Positions 17,429 through 26,695 of a stretch of 64,000 bases of DNA are shown in pieces (positions within the stretch are counted from its first letter, which is position 1; the number at the start of each line of letters is the position of its first letter). Source of the DNA: Pseudonocardia autotrophica (GTDB taxonomy: Bacteria > Actinomycetota > Actinomycetes > Mycobacteriales > Pseudonocardiaceae); assembly GCF_003945385.1 (NCBI RefSeq), contig NZ_AP018920.1, positions 2,790,001 through 2,854,000 of the forward strand. The letters run 5' to 3'. Both the position numbers and the translations under genes were made by a program. The notes under the pieces were generated by a model. The model saw only the letters and a program-made list of their open reading frames with translations. It made no database searches and was not told the DNA's origin.

Positions 17429-18838
17429 GTGGCGACGCTGCGCGACCGCTCGCCCGTGCACGGGCTGGAACGTCGCAGGCTCGGTCCGGCCGACGTCGTG
17501 GCGCAGTCCATCGCGGGCTCGGCCCCGTCGGCGGCGATGGCGGCGACCCCGGTGATCGTCGCCGGGCTGGCCGGCCCGTGGACGGTGTGGTCGTTCGTCG
17601 CCGCGGCCGTGATCGCGCTGCTGGTCGCCGCGTCGATCGGCCGGTTCACCACCAGGATGGCCGCGCCGGGCGGGCTGTACCCGCTGACCGCGCAGGGCCT
17701 CGGGTCCGGGCCCGCCTTCGCCGGGGGCGTCGCGGCGGCGCTCGGCTACCTGCTGCTCTGCGCGGCGGCACTGGGCGGGGCGGTGCTGTACCTGCAGCCG
17801 CTGCTGGGTGCGGGCCCGGCGCAGACCCGGTGGGGCACGACGGCGGCGGCGGTGCTGTGCGGGCTGATCGTGACGGCGCTGGTGGCACGCGGGGTGCGGC
17901 CGGCCGCGCGGGTGGTGCTGCTCGTGGAGGCGATCGCGGTGGGGGCACTGGTCGGGGTGTTCGCGCTGCTGCTCGCCGGGGGGCCGCTGCCCGGGCCGGG
18001 CGCCGGGCCGCAGCCGGCGATCGGGGCGGCGGGCCTGGTCGCGGGGGTGGTGCCCGCGCTGGCCGCGTTCATCGGGTTCGAGGTGGCGACCTCGCTGGGC
18101 GCGGAGACCCGGCGCCCGTTCCGGACGGTGCCGCGGGCGGTGTTCGCGACGGCGGCGGTGACCGGCGTCCTCTACGTCTTCGCGGCCGCGGTGCAGACGA
18201 GCGGATTCGCGGCGGTGCCCGGTGGGCTGGGCGGGCAGGTCCAGCCGGTGCAGGTGCTGGCGACCACTCGCGGCTGGTGGTGGATCCCGCCGGTACTGCA
18301 CGCCGCGCTGGTGCTCTCCTTCCTGGCCTGTGCGGTCGCCACCGCGACGGCGCTGTCGCGGGTGCTGTTCTCGCTGGCCCGCGACGGCGCCGTGCCCGGT
18401 GTGCTCGGCCGTACCCACCGCCGGTTCCGCACGCCGCACGTGGCGGTGCTGGCCGCCGTCCCGACGGCCGCGGCGGCGGTGGCCGTGCCGCTGGCTGCCG
18501 GTGTCCCGCCGGAGGTGCTGCTGGTCGGGCTGCTCGGGGCGGCGACCGTCGGGTTCCTGGTCACCTATCTGCTGGTCTGCCTGGCCGCGCCGCTGTTCCT
18601 GCGCCGGATCGGGGAGCTCACCCCGGCGGCGGTGGCGACGGCCGCGCTCGCGGTGCCGGCGTTGTTCGCGGCGCTGGTGGCGTTCGTGGTGGCGGCCCCG
18701 CTGTCCGGGCTGGTGCTGGCGGTCGCGCTGCCGGCCGGCGCCGGCTGGTCCGTGCTGCAGCGCCGCCGGGGGGATCTGCCCGCGCTCGGCGTGTACGACG
18801 AGACCGTCGCCTCCGACGTCTGGCACCGCGTCCGGTGA
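17429..18838 (+). CDS. APC-superfamily amino acid/amine permease
   Basis: The 469-residue product has about 12-14 hydrophobic segments and the APC N-terminal signature LGPADVVAQSIAGSAPSAAM. The consensus region for helix 5-6 (AAFIGFEVATSLGAETRRPF then RTVPRAVFATAAVTGVLYVF) and the ALSRVLFSLARDGAVPGVLG loop are typical. It would import an amino acid or amine through the cytoplasmic membrane. GTG 17429 follows GGAGGGGAGAGG. It is divergent from copper amine oxidase and overlaps the IclR gene by 4 nt, so the imported compound is likely the oxidase substrate (inference). Confidence 0.9.
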   Translation: MATLRDRSPVHGLERRRLGPADVVAQSIAGSAPSAAMAATPVIVAGLAGPWTVWSFVAAAVIALLVAASIGRFTTRMAAPGGLYPLTAQGLGSGPAFAGGVAAALGYLLLCAAALGGAVLYLQPLLGAGPAQTRWGTTAAAVLCGLIVTALVARGVRPAARVVLLVEAIAVGALVGVFALLLAGGPLPGPGAGPQPAIGAAGLVAGVVPALAAFIGFEVATSLGAETRRPFRTVPRAVFATAAVTGVLYVFAAAVQTSGFAAVPGGLGGQVQPVQVLATTRGWWWIPPVLHAALVLSFLACAVATATALSRVLFSLARDGAVPGVLGRTHRRFRTPHVAVLAAVPTAAAAVAVPLAAGVPPEVLLVGLLGAATVGFLVTYLLVCLAAPLFLRRIGELTPAAVATAALAVPALFAALVAFVVAAPLSGLVLAVALPAGAGWSVLQRRRGDLPALGVYDETVASDVWHRVR

Positions 18839-19581
18839 GCGCCCCGCCCCCGATCAGCGGCCGTCAGCCACGCGCCGTGCGGACCGCGCTGGCCGTGCTG
18901 GAGGAGGTCGTCGCCGCCGGGCCGGGGGTGACCGCGAAGGAGATCTCGGCCGCCCTGCGCCTGCCGCCGGCCACGACGTACCGGGTGCTGAACCTGCTGG
19001 TCGGCGAGGAGTACCTGGTGCGGCTGCCGGACCTGCGCGGGTTCGCGCTGGGCCGGCGCGCGGCACGGCTGGCACCGGTCGGTGTGCCGCGGCTGCCGAC
19101 GGCGGCCCGCGGGGTGGTCGACCACCTGCGCAGCCGGGTGCGCTGGGGCGTGCACCTGGCCGTGTTCGACGGCGGACGGCTGCACCTGCTCGATCCGGAT
19201 CCGGATCACCCGCCCAGCGATCCGGACCTGCTGGCCCGGCTGCCGCAGGCCTCGGCGCTGGGCAGGCTGCTGCTGGCCGACCAACCGGACTGGCGCGCAC
19301 TGGTACGTGAGCTGCGCCGGGTCACCGATCACACGGTGACCGACCCGGACCGGCTGTCCAGGGTGCTCGACGAGGTCACCGAGCAGGGCCTGGCCAGCCA
19401 GACCGGCGAGCTGCGCCCGGACCGGGGGTGCCTGGCGGCGGCCGTCCGCTCGCCGGCGGACGGCCGCCTGGTGGCCGGGCTGGCGCTGTCCGGCCCGGCC
19501 GCCCGGGTCGCCGATCCCGATCCCGAGCTGGTCGCGCTGCTGCGCGAGCACGCCGGGTCACTCGGCCCGTTGCTGGGCTGA
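18835..19581 (+). CDS. IclR-family transcriptional regulator
   Basis: The 248-residue product starts at a GTG overlapping the permease stop (GTGA). The N-terminal winged HTH reads VRTALAVLEEVVAAGPGVTA then KEISAALRLPPATTYRVLNL. The C-terminal IclR effector domain contains LPQASALGRLLLADQP and ITEQGLASQTGELRPDRGCL-like sequence (actual text VTEQGLASQTGELRPDRGCL), which match the consensus A-x-G-x-A and GYAxxxGE region. It is probably the local controller of the permease and the divergent amine oxidase. Confidence 0.85.
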   Translation: MSAPPPISGRQPRAVRTALAVLEEVVAAGPGVTAKEISAALRLPPATTYRVLNLLVGEEYLVRLPDLRGFALGRRAARLAPVGVPRLPTAARGVVDHLRSRVRWGVHLAVFDGGRLHLLDPDPDHPPSDPDLLARLPQASALGRLLLADQPDWRALVRELRRVTDHTVTDPDRLSRVLDEVTEQGLASQTGELRPDRGCLAAAVRSPADGRLVAGLALSGPAARVADPDPELVALLREHAGSLGPLLG

Positions 19582-19586
19582 TCCGC

Positions 19587-19964
19587 TCACTCCTCCAGTG
19601 CGGCGAGCGCCTTGCGGGCCTGCTCCAGCTCGGCCTCCAGCTCGGCGACCCGCGCCGCCTTGGCCGACTTCGCGCTCTCGATGACCTCGTCGACCGGCCC
19701 GGCGAGATCGGCGTGCAGGGTGGCGGCGGCCGCCGACACCGCCGACGCGCTCACCGGCAGACCGCGGGCGATCCAGCTCGAGCCCTGCTTGAGCTCGGCC
19801 TGCCACTCGCCGTCGGCGGAGCCGCTCACGGTCAGCGTCATCGTCACGACCCGGGTGGTGCGGGCGGTCGACGACCCCTTGGGACGTCCGCGCCTGCGCT
19901 TGGGTGCCTCGTCGCCGGTCTCCTGCGTGTCTGCCCCGGTCCCGGTGGCCAGATCCTCGTCCAC
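19587..19964 (-). CDS. Small protein with AT-hook-like motif and C-terminal coiled coil
   Basis: The 125-residue product starts at GTG 19964 after GGGGAAGCGGGG. It has an acidic N-terminus, a basic KRRRGRPKGSS stretch that matches the AT-hook core (GRP flanked by R/K), a β-rich middle (VVTMTLTVSGSADGEWQAEL), and a C-terminal heptad-like helix (KAARVAELEAELEQARKALA). DNA binding through the minor groove is inferred from the GRP core only. It converges on the IclR gene with a 5-bp gap. I do not recognise a characterised family; uncharacterised actinobacterial proteins of similar layout exist. Confidence 0.65.
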   Translation of the reverse strand: MDEDLATGTGADTQETGDEAPKRRRGRPKGSSTARTTRVVTMTLTVSGSADGEWQAELKQGSSWIARGLPVSASAVSAAAATLHADLAGPVDEVIESAKSAKAARVAELEAELEQARKALAALEE

Positions 19965-20120
19965 GTGCGTCCCCGCTTCCCCTCGACAGTTCCACTGTGG
20001 CAGGCCCAAGGGTGAAGTCAGAACACCCGTTCGAGTAATCCACCCCCGCGGGCGGCCGGTCACGGGATGTGCATCGGTGGGGTTGTCCCGTCCTGCCTAT
20101 GCCTATACCTTCGACTGAAT

Positions 20121-20130
20121 TCCTATAGGA
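20121..20130. promoter_or_regulatory. Candidate GntR operator before the sugar-acid operon
   Basis: TCCTATAGGA is a perfect 10-bp palindrome, 13 bp before the first start codon of the operon. It is preceded by repeated CCTAT motifs (TGCCTATGCCTATACCT at about 20095-20109), in an unusually AT-rich patch. The GntR regulator at the end of the operon is the likely ligand-binding partner. Confidence 0.45.
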
Positions 20131-20142
20131 TGAGGTGCAACG

Positions 20143-21186
20143 GTGCGTCGATTCCCGGTGTCGGAAGTGGTCGCCTTCGCAGGCCGGGCGCTGACCGCGG
20201 TCGGTGTCCCGGATGACGACGCGCGACTGGTCGGTGACTCCCTGGCATCGGCCGACCGCCGTGGCATCGCCTCGCACGGCCTGCTGCGACTCCCGCTCTA
20301 CGTCCGCACGATCCGGGCGGGCGGGGTCACCGCGCGGGCCCGGCCGCGCTGGGTGCGCGAGCACGGCGCCACCGCGGTGCTGGACGCCGACGGCGGACTG
20401 GGCCAGGTCGCGATGGCGGTCGCGGTGGACCGGGCGGCGGCACTGGCCGGTGAGCACGGCGCCGCGGTGGTCGCCGTGCAGGGCAGCTCGCACTACGGCG
20501 CCGGCGCCTACTGGACCGAGCGGCTGACCGAGCAGGGCATGGCCGGGCTGCTGACCTCCACCACCGGCGCCTCGGTGACCCCGTTCGGCGGGGCCCGGCC
20601 GGTGCTCGGGACCAACCCGCTGACCGTCGCCGTGCCGAGCTCGGGTGACGGGCCGCTCGCGGTGGACATGGCGACCAGCAACGGCGCCTACGGCAAGGTC
20701 GTCGCCGCCCGTGACGAGGGCCGCGAGATCCCGGAGGGCTGGGCGGTCGCCGCCGACGGCACCCCGACCACGGATCCGGCCGCCGCACTGGGCGGGGCAC
20801 TGCTGCCGTTCGGCAGGCAGAAGGGCTCCGGCCTGTCGGTGCTGCTGGAGGTGCTCGCGGCCGCTCTGACCTCGGCGAGCTACGCCGACGAGACGATCGA
20901 CATGTGGGTGGATCCGGGTTCGAGGATGAACGCAGGGCACCTGCTGCTCGCGGTCGACACCGCCGCCTTCACCGGGCGCGGGCACACCGAGGCGCGCGCG
21001 GCCGACATGCAGGAGCGGGTGCGGTCCGCCGCCCCGCCCGGGGGCACCGTGCACGCGCCGGGCGATCCGGAGCGGGCGCAGCAGGCGCGCACCGGTGACC
21101 GGGTCCCGCTCGCCGGCCCGACGCTCGAGCAGCTCGACCGGATGGCCGCCGACCTGGGGATCGAGGGAATCGGGGAGGGCACGTAG
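20143..21186 (+). CDS. Ldh_2-family (malate/L-lactate/ureidoglycolate) dehydrogenase
   Basis: This is an NAD(P)-dependent 2-hydroxyacid or imine/keto-sugar-acid reductase of the non-Rossmann Ldh_2 superfamily. The 347-residue product has SHGLLRLPLYVRTIRAGG, the catalytic-His SSHYGAGAYW, GTNPLTVAVPS and DMATSNGAYGKVVAARDEGREIP. The C-terminus has QKGSGLSVLLEVLAAAL. GTG 20143 is the first codon after an AT-rich promoter patch. It heads the TRAP transporter and sugar-acid dehydratase operon, so its substrate is probably a keto or hydroxy sugar acid from that pathway. The specific reaction is inference. Confidence 0.82.
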   Translation: MRRFPVSEVVAFAGRALTAVGVPDDDARLVGDSLASADRRGIASHGLLRLPLYVRTIRAGGVTARARPRWVREHGATAVLDADGGLGQVAMAVAVDRAAALAGEHGAAVVAVQGSSHYGAGAYWTERLTEQGMAGLLTSTTGASVTPFGGARPVLGTNPLTVAVPSSGDGPLAVDMATSNGAYGKVVAARDEGREIPEGWAVAADGTPTTDPAAALGGALLPFGRQKGSGLSVLLEVLAAALTSASYADETIDMWVDPGSRMNAGHLLLAVDTAAFTGRGHTEARAADMQERVRSAAPPGGTVHAPGDPERAQQARTGDRVPLAGPTLEQLDRMAADLGIEGIGEGT

Positions 21187-21234
21187 CGGAACGGCGGGGG
21201 AGCACCGGACGACGACGTTCGAGGGAGCGCGATC

Positions 21235-22263
21235 ATGGGTGACCGACGAGGGCGCCTGCGCCGCGCCGGGGCGGGAGCGGCCGCCGCGGCCCTGCTGCTG
21301 TCCGGCTGCGGACTGGGCGGGCCGATCGACGCGAGCGACATCCCGGTCGCGCCGGGTGAACCGGGTGACACGGTGCTGCGGCTGGCGCACGCCTACGACG
21401 TGAGCCACCCGGTCGAGCAGTGCGGTACGCCGCTGATCCAGGAGGAGCTGCGCGGCAGCGGCATCACCGTCGAGAGCTATCCCTCGGCGCAGCTGGGCAC
21501 CGAGGCCGAGTCACTGGAACAGGTCGCCGCCGGCGGGCTCGACCTGACCGTGGCCGGGCCGTCGTTCCTGGGGGTCTGGTACGAGCCCGCCGCGGTGCTC
21601 GACGGGGCGTACCTGTTCGACGACGTCGGTGAGTTCGTCGCCGCGGTGCAGGGGCCGGTCGTCGCCCGGGTGCACGAGGAGTTCCGCGAGCGCAGCGGGA
21701 TGCGGGTGCTGTCCAGCTGGTACTACGGGACCCGGCACATCACCGCCGACCGGCCCGTCGAGCGGCCCGAGGACCTGGCCGGGGTCAAGATCCGCACCCC
21801 GGACGCGCCGCTCTACCTCACCAACTTCGGGATCATGGGTGGTGCGGCGACCCCGATGGCGCTCGGCGAGGTCTACCTCGCGTTGCAGCAGGGCACCCTC
21901 GACGCGCAGGAGAACCCGGTGCCGACCATCTCGTCGTCCGGGTTCCACGAGGTCCAGGACCATCTGAACCTGACCGGGCACATCGTGCAGGGCGTCCACC
22001 TGATCGCCAACGACGAGCTGAACTCGGCCCTGGAACCCCGGCAGCGGGAACGGCTGGACGCGGCCGCGACGGCGGCGAGCGAGGCGATCCGGGAGTGCAT
22101 CCTCGCCGAGGAGACCGAGATCGTCGAGCAGTGGCGGGCCGAGGGCACGCTCACCGTCAACGACGTCGACATCGCGCCGTTCGCCGACCGGGTCCGGGCC
22201 GAGCTGCCCGCCCGGGTGTCCTGGGGCGACGTGTACCAGGAGATCAGGGAGTCGGTCCGATGA
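21235..22263 (+). CDS. dctP: TRAP transporter solute-binding lipoprotein, DctP family
   Basis: The 342-residue product begins with a lipoprotein signal (AAALLLSGCG, lipobox Cys near residue 23). It then has DctP features: LRLAHAYDVSHPV, YPSAQLGTEAESLEQVAAG, RPVERPEDLAGVKIRTPDAP and TPMALGEVYLALQQGTLDAQ. The Arg in KIRTPD is the family's carboxylate-binding residue, fitting an organic acid ligand. Start ATG 21235 follows AGGGAG. The membrane subunits overlap downstream by 4 nt, so the three subunits are co-translated. The catabolic genes next to it point to an aldonate or uronate-like ligand. Confidence 0.92.
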   Translation: MGDRRGRLRRAGAGAAAAALLLSGCGLGGPIDASDIPVAPGEPGDTVLRLAHAYDVSHPVEQCGTPLIQEELRGSGITVESYPSAQLGTEAESLEQVAAGGLDLTVAGPSFLGVWYEPAAVLDGAYLFDDVGEFVAAVQGPVVARVHEEFRERSGMRVLSSWYYGTRHITADRPVERPEDLAGVKIRTPDAPLYLTNFGIMGGAATPMALGEVYLALQQGTLDAQENPVPTISSSGFHEVQDHLNLTGHIVQGVHLIANDELNSALEPRQRERLDAAATAASEAIRECILAEETEIVEQWRAEGTLTVNDVDIAPFADRVRAELPARVSWGDVYQEIRESVR

Positions 22264-22859
22264 GCACCCAGGTCCACGGTGAGGTTCCCGAGGAGGCTCC
22301 CGAGGAGGTCCCGGAGGCTCCCGACCTGCTGGAGCGGCGCAGTCGCGGCTACCGGTTGCTGGTCGACGTCGAACGCGTCGTGTGCTGCCTGCTGCTCACC
22401 GGTGTGCTGGTGGCGGTGCTGCTGCAGGTGCTGACCCGCTACGTCTTCGACAACCCGCTGAGCTGGACCGAGGAGATCGCCCGGTTCCTGCTGGTGTGGC
22501 TGACCTTCGTCGCCGCGGGCTACGTGATGTCACGCCGGCTGCACATCGTCGTCGATCTGCTGGTCGACCGGCTCGGGAGCCGGGCCTCGCGGCTGGTCGA
22601 CGTGTTCGCCGGGATCGTGGTGCTGGTCGCCTCGGCGACCCTGTCCGTCGCCGGGGCGGTGTTCGCGGCGGGCAGCTCATCGCTGCTGGCACCCGCGACC
22701 GGGCTGCCGCTGACCGTCGTCTACGCCGCGGCCGTCGCCGGGTTCGCGCTGGTCGCGCTGCACGGCGCCCTGAACCTCTACGTCGCGCTCCGGCACCCGG
22801 ACGAGATCCCCGGCGCCGTGGAGGCGCTCACCGCCGGAGCCCCGAGGAGCATCCCGTGA
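22260..22859 (+). CDS. dctQ: TRAP transporter small membrane subunit, DctQ
   Basis: The 199-residue product starts at ATG overlapping the dctP stop (ATGA). After an acidic 30-residue N-terminus ([15 protein letters not shown]) it has four transmembrane segments, with the DctQ signatures [20 protein letters not shown] and [18 protein letters not shown]. It bridges the binding protein and the DctM carrier. Its stop overlaps the next GTG. Confidence 0.92.
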   Translation: MSTQVHGEVPEEAPEEVPEAPDLLERRSRGYRLLVDVERVVCCLLLTGVLVAVLLQVLTRYVFDNPLSWTEEIARFLLVWLTFVAAGYVMSRRLHIVVDLLVDRLGSRASRLVDVFAGIVVLVASATLSVAGAVFAAGSSSLLAPATGLPLTVVYAAAVAGFALVALHGALNLYVALRHPDEIPGAVEALTAGAPRSIP

Positions 22860-24136
22860 CGCTCGCACTGATGGTGGGCGCGCTGATCGCCCTGCTGCTC
22901 CTGCGGGTACCGGTGGCGATCGCGCTGCTGGTCCCGTCGCTGGTGTACGTGGTCGTCGATCCGACGGCGTCGCTGGGCATCGCGGCCCAGCAGACCGTGT
23001 CCGGGGTGAACAGCTTCCCGATCCTCGCGGTCCCGATGTTCATCCTGCTGGGCAACCTGGCGAACGTCTCCGGGATCACCGACAAGCTCTTCGACGCCGC
23101 GACCGCGGTCGTCGGCCGGGTCCGCGGCGGTCTGGGCTACGTGAACGTCGGCACCAGCTTCGGCTTCTCCTGGATGAGCGGCGCCGCGATCGCCGACGCC
23201 GCGGCGATGGGCCGGGTCCAGGTCCCGGCGATGGTCAAGCGCGGCTACCCGCTGACCTTCAGCGTCGGGATCACCGGGGCGTCGTCGCTGATCGCCCCGC
23301 TGATCCCGCCGAGCATCCCGGCGATCATCTACGCGGTCACCGCCGGACTGTCGGTCGGCGCGCTGTTCATGACCGGGATCGTGCCCGCGCTGCTGCTGGT
23401 GCTCACCCTGTGCGCGACCTCGTGGTGGCTGATGCGCAAGCGCTCGGACCTGCGGGAGGAGAGCCTGCCCGCGGCACAGCGGTTCCGCGCGGTGCTCGGC
23501 TCGCTGCCGGCGCTCGGCGCCGCGGTGATCATCCTCGGCGGGATCCTGTCCGGGATCTTCACCCCGACCGAGGCGTCCGCGATCGGTGTGGTCTACCTGC
23601 TCGTGCTGGCGCTGGCCTACCGGGCGCTGGACCTGCGCCGGCTCTACCGGACGCTGCTGCAGACGGTGGAGACGTCCGGCTCGGTGCTGTTCATCGTCGC
23701 GTCCGCGGCACTGTTCGGCTGGGTGCTGGCCCGCGAGCGGGCCCCGCAGCTGGCCGCCGAGATGATCTTCAGTTTCACCGTGTATCCGGTCGTGTTCCTG
23801 ATCCTGGTCAATCTGCTGCTGTTCGTGGTCGGCGCGATCCTGGAGCCGACCGCGGCGATCCTGATCCTGGTCCCGGTGCTCGCCCCGGTGGCCGAGGTGT
23901 TCGGGATCGATCCGCTGCACTTCGCCGCGATCGTGATCTTCAACCTGATGGTGGGGTTGCTGACCCCGCCGGTCGGGCTGGTCGTGTTCGTGCTGGCCAG
24001 TGTCACCCGGACGCCGGTGCCGACGGTGATCCGCGGGCTGCTGCCGTTCTACGTCGCGCTGGTCGCGGTGCTGATGGTGATCACGTTCTTCCCGCTGCTG
24101 ACGACGTGGCTGCCCACGGCGCTCGGCTTCGCCTGA
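22856..24136 (+). CDS. dctM: TRAP transporter large permease subunit, DctM
   Basis: The 426-residue product is a 12-13 TM carrier with family signatures [24 protein letters not shown] sequence (text [19 protein letters not shown]), [25 protein letters not shown] and [17 protein letters not shown]. It catalyses Na+-coupled uptake of the ligand delivered by DctP. It starts at GTG overlapping the dctQ stop (GTGA). Length is normal and no break is visible. Confidence 0.94.
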   Translation: MTLALMVGALIALLLLRVPVAIALLVPSLVYVVVDPTASLGIAAQQTVSGVNSFPILAVPMFILLGNLANVSGITDKLFDAATAVVGRVRGGLGYVNVGTSFGFSWMSGAAIADAAAMGRVQVPAMVKRGYPLTFSVGITGASSLIAPLIPPSIPAIIYAVTAGLSVGALFMTGIVPALLLVLTLCATSWWLMRKRSDLREESLPAAQRFRAVLGSLPALGAAVIILGGILSGIFTPTEASAIGVVYLLVLALAYRALDLRRLYRTLLQTVETSGSVLFIVASAALFGWVLARERAPQLAAEMIFSFTVYPVVFLILVNLLLFVVGAILEPTAAILILVPVLAPVAEVFGIDPLHFAAIVIFNLMVGLLTPPVGLVVFVLASVTRTPVPTVIRGLLPFYVALVAVLMVITFFPLLTTWLPTALGFA

Positions 24137-24165
24137 CCCCGGTCCCCGCACAGAGAAGGAGTCCC

Positions 24166-25479
24166 ATGCCGGTCATCACGTCCGTGCGCACCCGCGACGT
24201 CCGCTTCCCGACGTCGCTGGAGCTCGACGGATCCGACGCGGTCAACGTCGATCCCGACTACTCGGCCGCGCACGTCATGCTCAGCACCGACGGCGGGGAG
24301 ACCGGCTACGGCCTGGTCTTCACCGCCGGTCGCGGCAACGAGCTCGTCGTCCACGCGATGGAGTCCTACGGCGCGCTGCTCGTCGGCCGGGACGTCGACG
24401 AGCTGCTGGCGGACCTGGGCTCGGCGTCCCGGCGGCTGGTCCACGACTCCCAGCTGCGCTGGCTCGGGCCGGAGAAGGGGGTCGCGCACATGGCCTGCGG
24501 CGGCCTGGTGAACGCGCTGTGGGACATGCGGGCGCGCCGTGCGGGCGTGCCGCTGTGGCGGTTGCTGGCCGGGATGTCGCCAGCCGAGCTGGTCGGCGTC
24601 GTCGACTTCACCCACATCCGCAACGCGATCACCCCGGACGACGCGCTCGGCCTGCTGCAGGACGCGCTGCCCGGCCGGGCGGAGCGGATCGCCGAGCTGG
24701 AACGGTGCGGCTATCCCGCCTACACGACGACTCCTGGCTGGCTCGGCTACGACGACGAGAAGCTGCTCCGGCTGTGCCGGGAGGCCGTGCGGGACGGTTT
24801 CGACATGATCAAGCTCAAGGTGGGCGGCGACCCGGCCGACGACGACCGCAGACTGGCGCTGGCCCGCGGTGCGGTCGGCGACGGCGTGCGGATCGCGATC
24901 GACGCCAACCAGCGCTGGGAGGTCGGCGAGGCGATCGAGCGGGTGACAGCGCTCGCCGCCCACCGGCCGTACTGGATCGAGGAGCCGACCAGCACCGACG
25001 ACGTACTCGGACACGCCGACATCCGGGCCGGTGTGCACCCGGTGCGGGTGGCGACCGGGGAGGCCGTCGCGAACCGGATCGTGTTCAAGCAGCTGCTGCA
25101 GGCCGGCGCGATCGACGTCATGCAGATCGACGCGACCCGGGTCGCCGGGGTGAACGAGAACGTCGCCAACCTGCTGCTGGCCGCCCGCTTCGACGTCCCG
25201 GTGTGCCCGCACGCCGGCGGGGTCGGACTGTGTGAGCTGGTCGCGCACCTGTCGTTCTTCGATCACGCGGCGGTGAGCGGGCGGATCGGCGACCGGGTGA
25301 TCGAGTTCGTGGATCACCTGCACGAGCACTTCGTCGATCCGGTCGTCGTCCGCGACGGCCGCTACGCGGCACCCTCGGCCCCCGGAACCGGTGCCGCCAT
25401 GCACGAGGAGTCGTTGCGGCACTGGGAGTTCCCGGACGGGCCGGGCTGGCGCGATCTCGCCGAGGGGGCGCCGAGGTGA
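24166..25479 (+). CDS. fucD: L-fuconate dehydratase-type enolase-superfamily enzyme
   Basis: It dehydrates L-fuconate or a stereochemically related aldonate to the 2-keto-3-deoxy acid. The 437-residue product opens with the FucD-like [20 protein letters not shown] and [13 protein letters not shown]. It has the acid/base pair in [18 protein letters not shown], metal ligands [17 protein letters not shown] and [10 protein letters not shown], and the active-site His in [20 protein letters not shown]. The whole layout matches Xanthomonas FucD better than mandelate or rhamnonate dehydratases. ATG 24166 follows AGAAGGAG. Substrate could be D-arabinonate, which shares the C2-C4 configuration of L-fuconate. 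Confidence 0.87.
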   Translation: MPVITSVRTRDVRFPTSLELDGSDAVNVDPDYSAAHVMLSTDGGETGYGLVFTAGRGNELVVHAMESYGALLVGRDVDELLADLGSASRRLVHDSQLRWLGPEKGVAHMACGGLVNALWDMRARRAGVPLWRLLAGMSPAELVGVVDFTHIRNAITPDDALGLLQDALPGRAERIAELERCGYPAYTTTPGWLGYDDEKLLRLCREAVRDGFDMIKLKVGGDPADDDRRLALARGAVGDGVRIAIDANQRWEVGEAIERVTALAAHRPYWIEEPTSTDDVLGHADIRAGVHPVRVATGEAVANRIVFKQLLQAGAIDVMQIDATRVAGVNENVANLLLAARFDVPVCPHAGGVGLCELVAHLSFFDHAAVSGRIGDRVIEFVDHLHEHFVDPVVVRDGRYAAPSAPGTGAAMHEESLRHWEFPDGPGWRDLAEGAPR

Positions 25480-26639
25480 GCCCGCCGGGACTGCTCCCGG
25501 CCGACGCCGCCGACGCGCTGCTCGTCGGGCGGGTGTGGGATCCCGGCACCGGCGGGCCGCGCCCGGTCGCGGTGCGCGGGGACGGGCTCGCCGACCTGTT
25601 CGGGACTGCCGCGACGGTGTCGTCGCTGCTCGAACTCCCGTCCGCGGACCTCGCGCGGGCCGCCGCCGCGGCACCCGTCCGGTGGAGCCTGGCCGCGGCG
25701 ACCGACCCCGCCGCGACCGGCCCTCGGCTGCTCGCCCCGGTCGACCTGCAGGTGGTCAAGGCGTGCGGGGTGACGTTCGCCGGCAGCATGGTGGAACGGG
25801 TGATCGAGGAGCGCTGTGCCGGCGACCCGGCGCTGGCCGACACGGTCCGGGCGCAGGTCACCGCCGCGCTCGGGGACGGCGTGACCGGCGGCCTGTCCGG
25901 TGTCGTACCCGGTTCGGCGGAGGCGGACCGGATCCGCACCGTGCTCCGCGAACGCGGCCTGTGGTCGCAGTACCTGGAGGTCGGGATCGGGCCGGACCCG
26001 GAGGTGTTCACCAAGGCCCCGGTGCTGTCGTCGGTGGGACCCGGTGCCCGGGTCGGGATCCCGGACTTCTCGGACTGGAACAACCCGGAACCGGAGCTCG
26101 TGCTGGTGGTCGACTCGCGGGGCGTCCCGCGCGGGGCGACCCTGGGCAACGACGTGAACCTGCGCGACGTCGAGGGCCGCAGCGCGCTGCTGCTGGGCAT
26201 GGCGAAGGACAACAACGCCTCCAGCGCGCTCGGCCCGTTCGTCCGGGTGTTCCACGACGGCTTCACCCTCGACTCGGTCCGCGCCGAGCGGATCGCGCTG
26301 CGGATCGAGGGGCCGGAGGGCTTCGTGCTCGACGCCCACAACGACGTCGGCCGGCTCAGCCGCACCCCGGAACAGCTCGTCGCGGCCGCCTACGGTGCCC
26401 ACCACCAGTACCCGGACGGCTTCGTCCTCTACACCGGGACGCTGTTCGCCCCGACCCGCGACCGGGGCGCAGCCGGGAAGGGCTTCACGCACCTCGTCGG
26501 CGACCGGGTGACGATCTCCAGCCCGCAGCTGGGCGCGCTGGTCAACGACGTCGGACGGACCGAGGAGCTGCCGTCGTGGGAGTTCGGGATCGGGGCGCTG
26601 ATCGGGTACCTGCACCGGCAGGCGGCGGGATCGGGGTGA
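25476..26639 (+). CDS. Fumarylacetoacetate-hydrolase-family enzyme, likely 2-keto-3-deoxy sugar acid dehydratase/hydrolase
   Basis: The 387-residue product is longer than plain FAH-domain enzymes and resembles the 2-keto-3-deoxy-D-arabinonate dehydratase group ([20 protein letters not shown]). The metal site is seen in [15 protein letters not shown] and [20 protein letters not shown], followed by [15 protein letters not shown]. It starts at a GTG overlapping the fucD stop (GTGA), so both enzymes act in sequence. Two roles fit: dehydration of a 2-keto-3-deoxy pentonate to 2-oxoglutarate semialdehyde, or hydrolysis of a 2,4-diketo-3-deoxy acid to pyruvate and lactate. The first is favoured by length. 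Confidence 0.8.
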   Translation: MSPPGLLPADAADALLVGRVWDPGTGGPRPVAVRGDGLADLFGTAATVSSLLELPSADLARAAAAAPVRWSLAAATDPAATGPRLLAPVDLQVVKACGVTFAGSMVERVIEERCAGDPALADTVRAQVTAALGDGVTGGLSGVVPGSAEADRIRTVLRERGLWSQYLEVGIGPDPEVFTKAPVLSSVGPGARVGIPDFSDWNNPEPELVLVVDSRGVPRGATLGNDVNLRDVEGRSALLLGMAKDNNASSALGPFVRVFHDGFTLDSVRAERIALRIEGPEGFVLDAHNDVGRLSRTPEQLVAAAYGAHHQYPDGFVLYTGTLFAPTRDRGAAGKGFTHLVGDRVTISSPQLGALVNDVGRTEELPSWEFGIGALIGYLHRQAAGSG

Positions 26640-26695
26640 GGTCGCGGTGACCCGCTACCGTCCGTCCCGGGTGGACGTGTCGAGAGGAGGCGCCG

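Noticed and set aside
17252..18826. 524-codon minus-strand frame opposite the permease
   Set aside because: Arg/His/Gln-rich shadow with no membrane pattern, in contrast to the permease frame.
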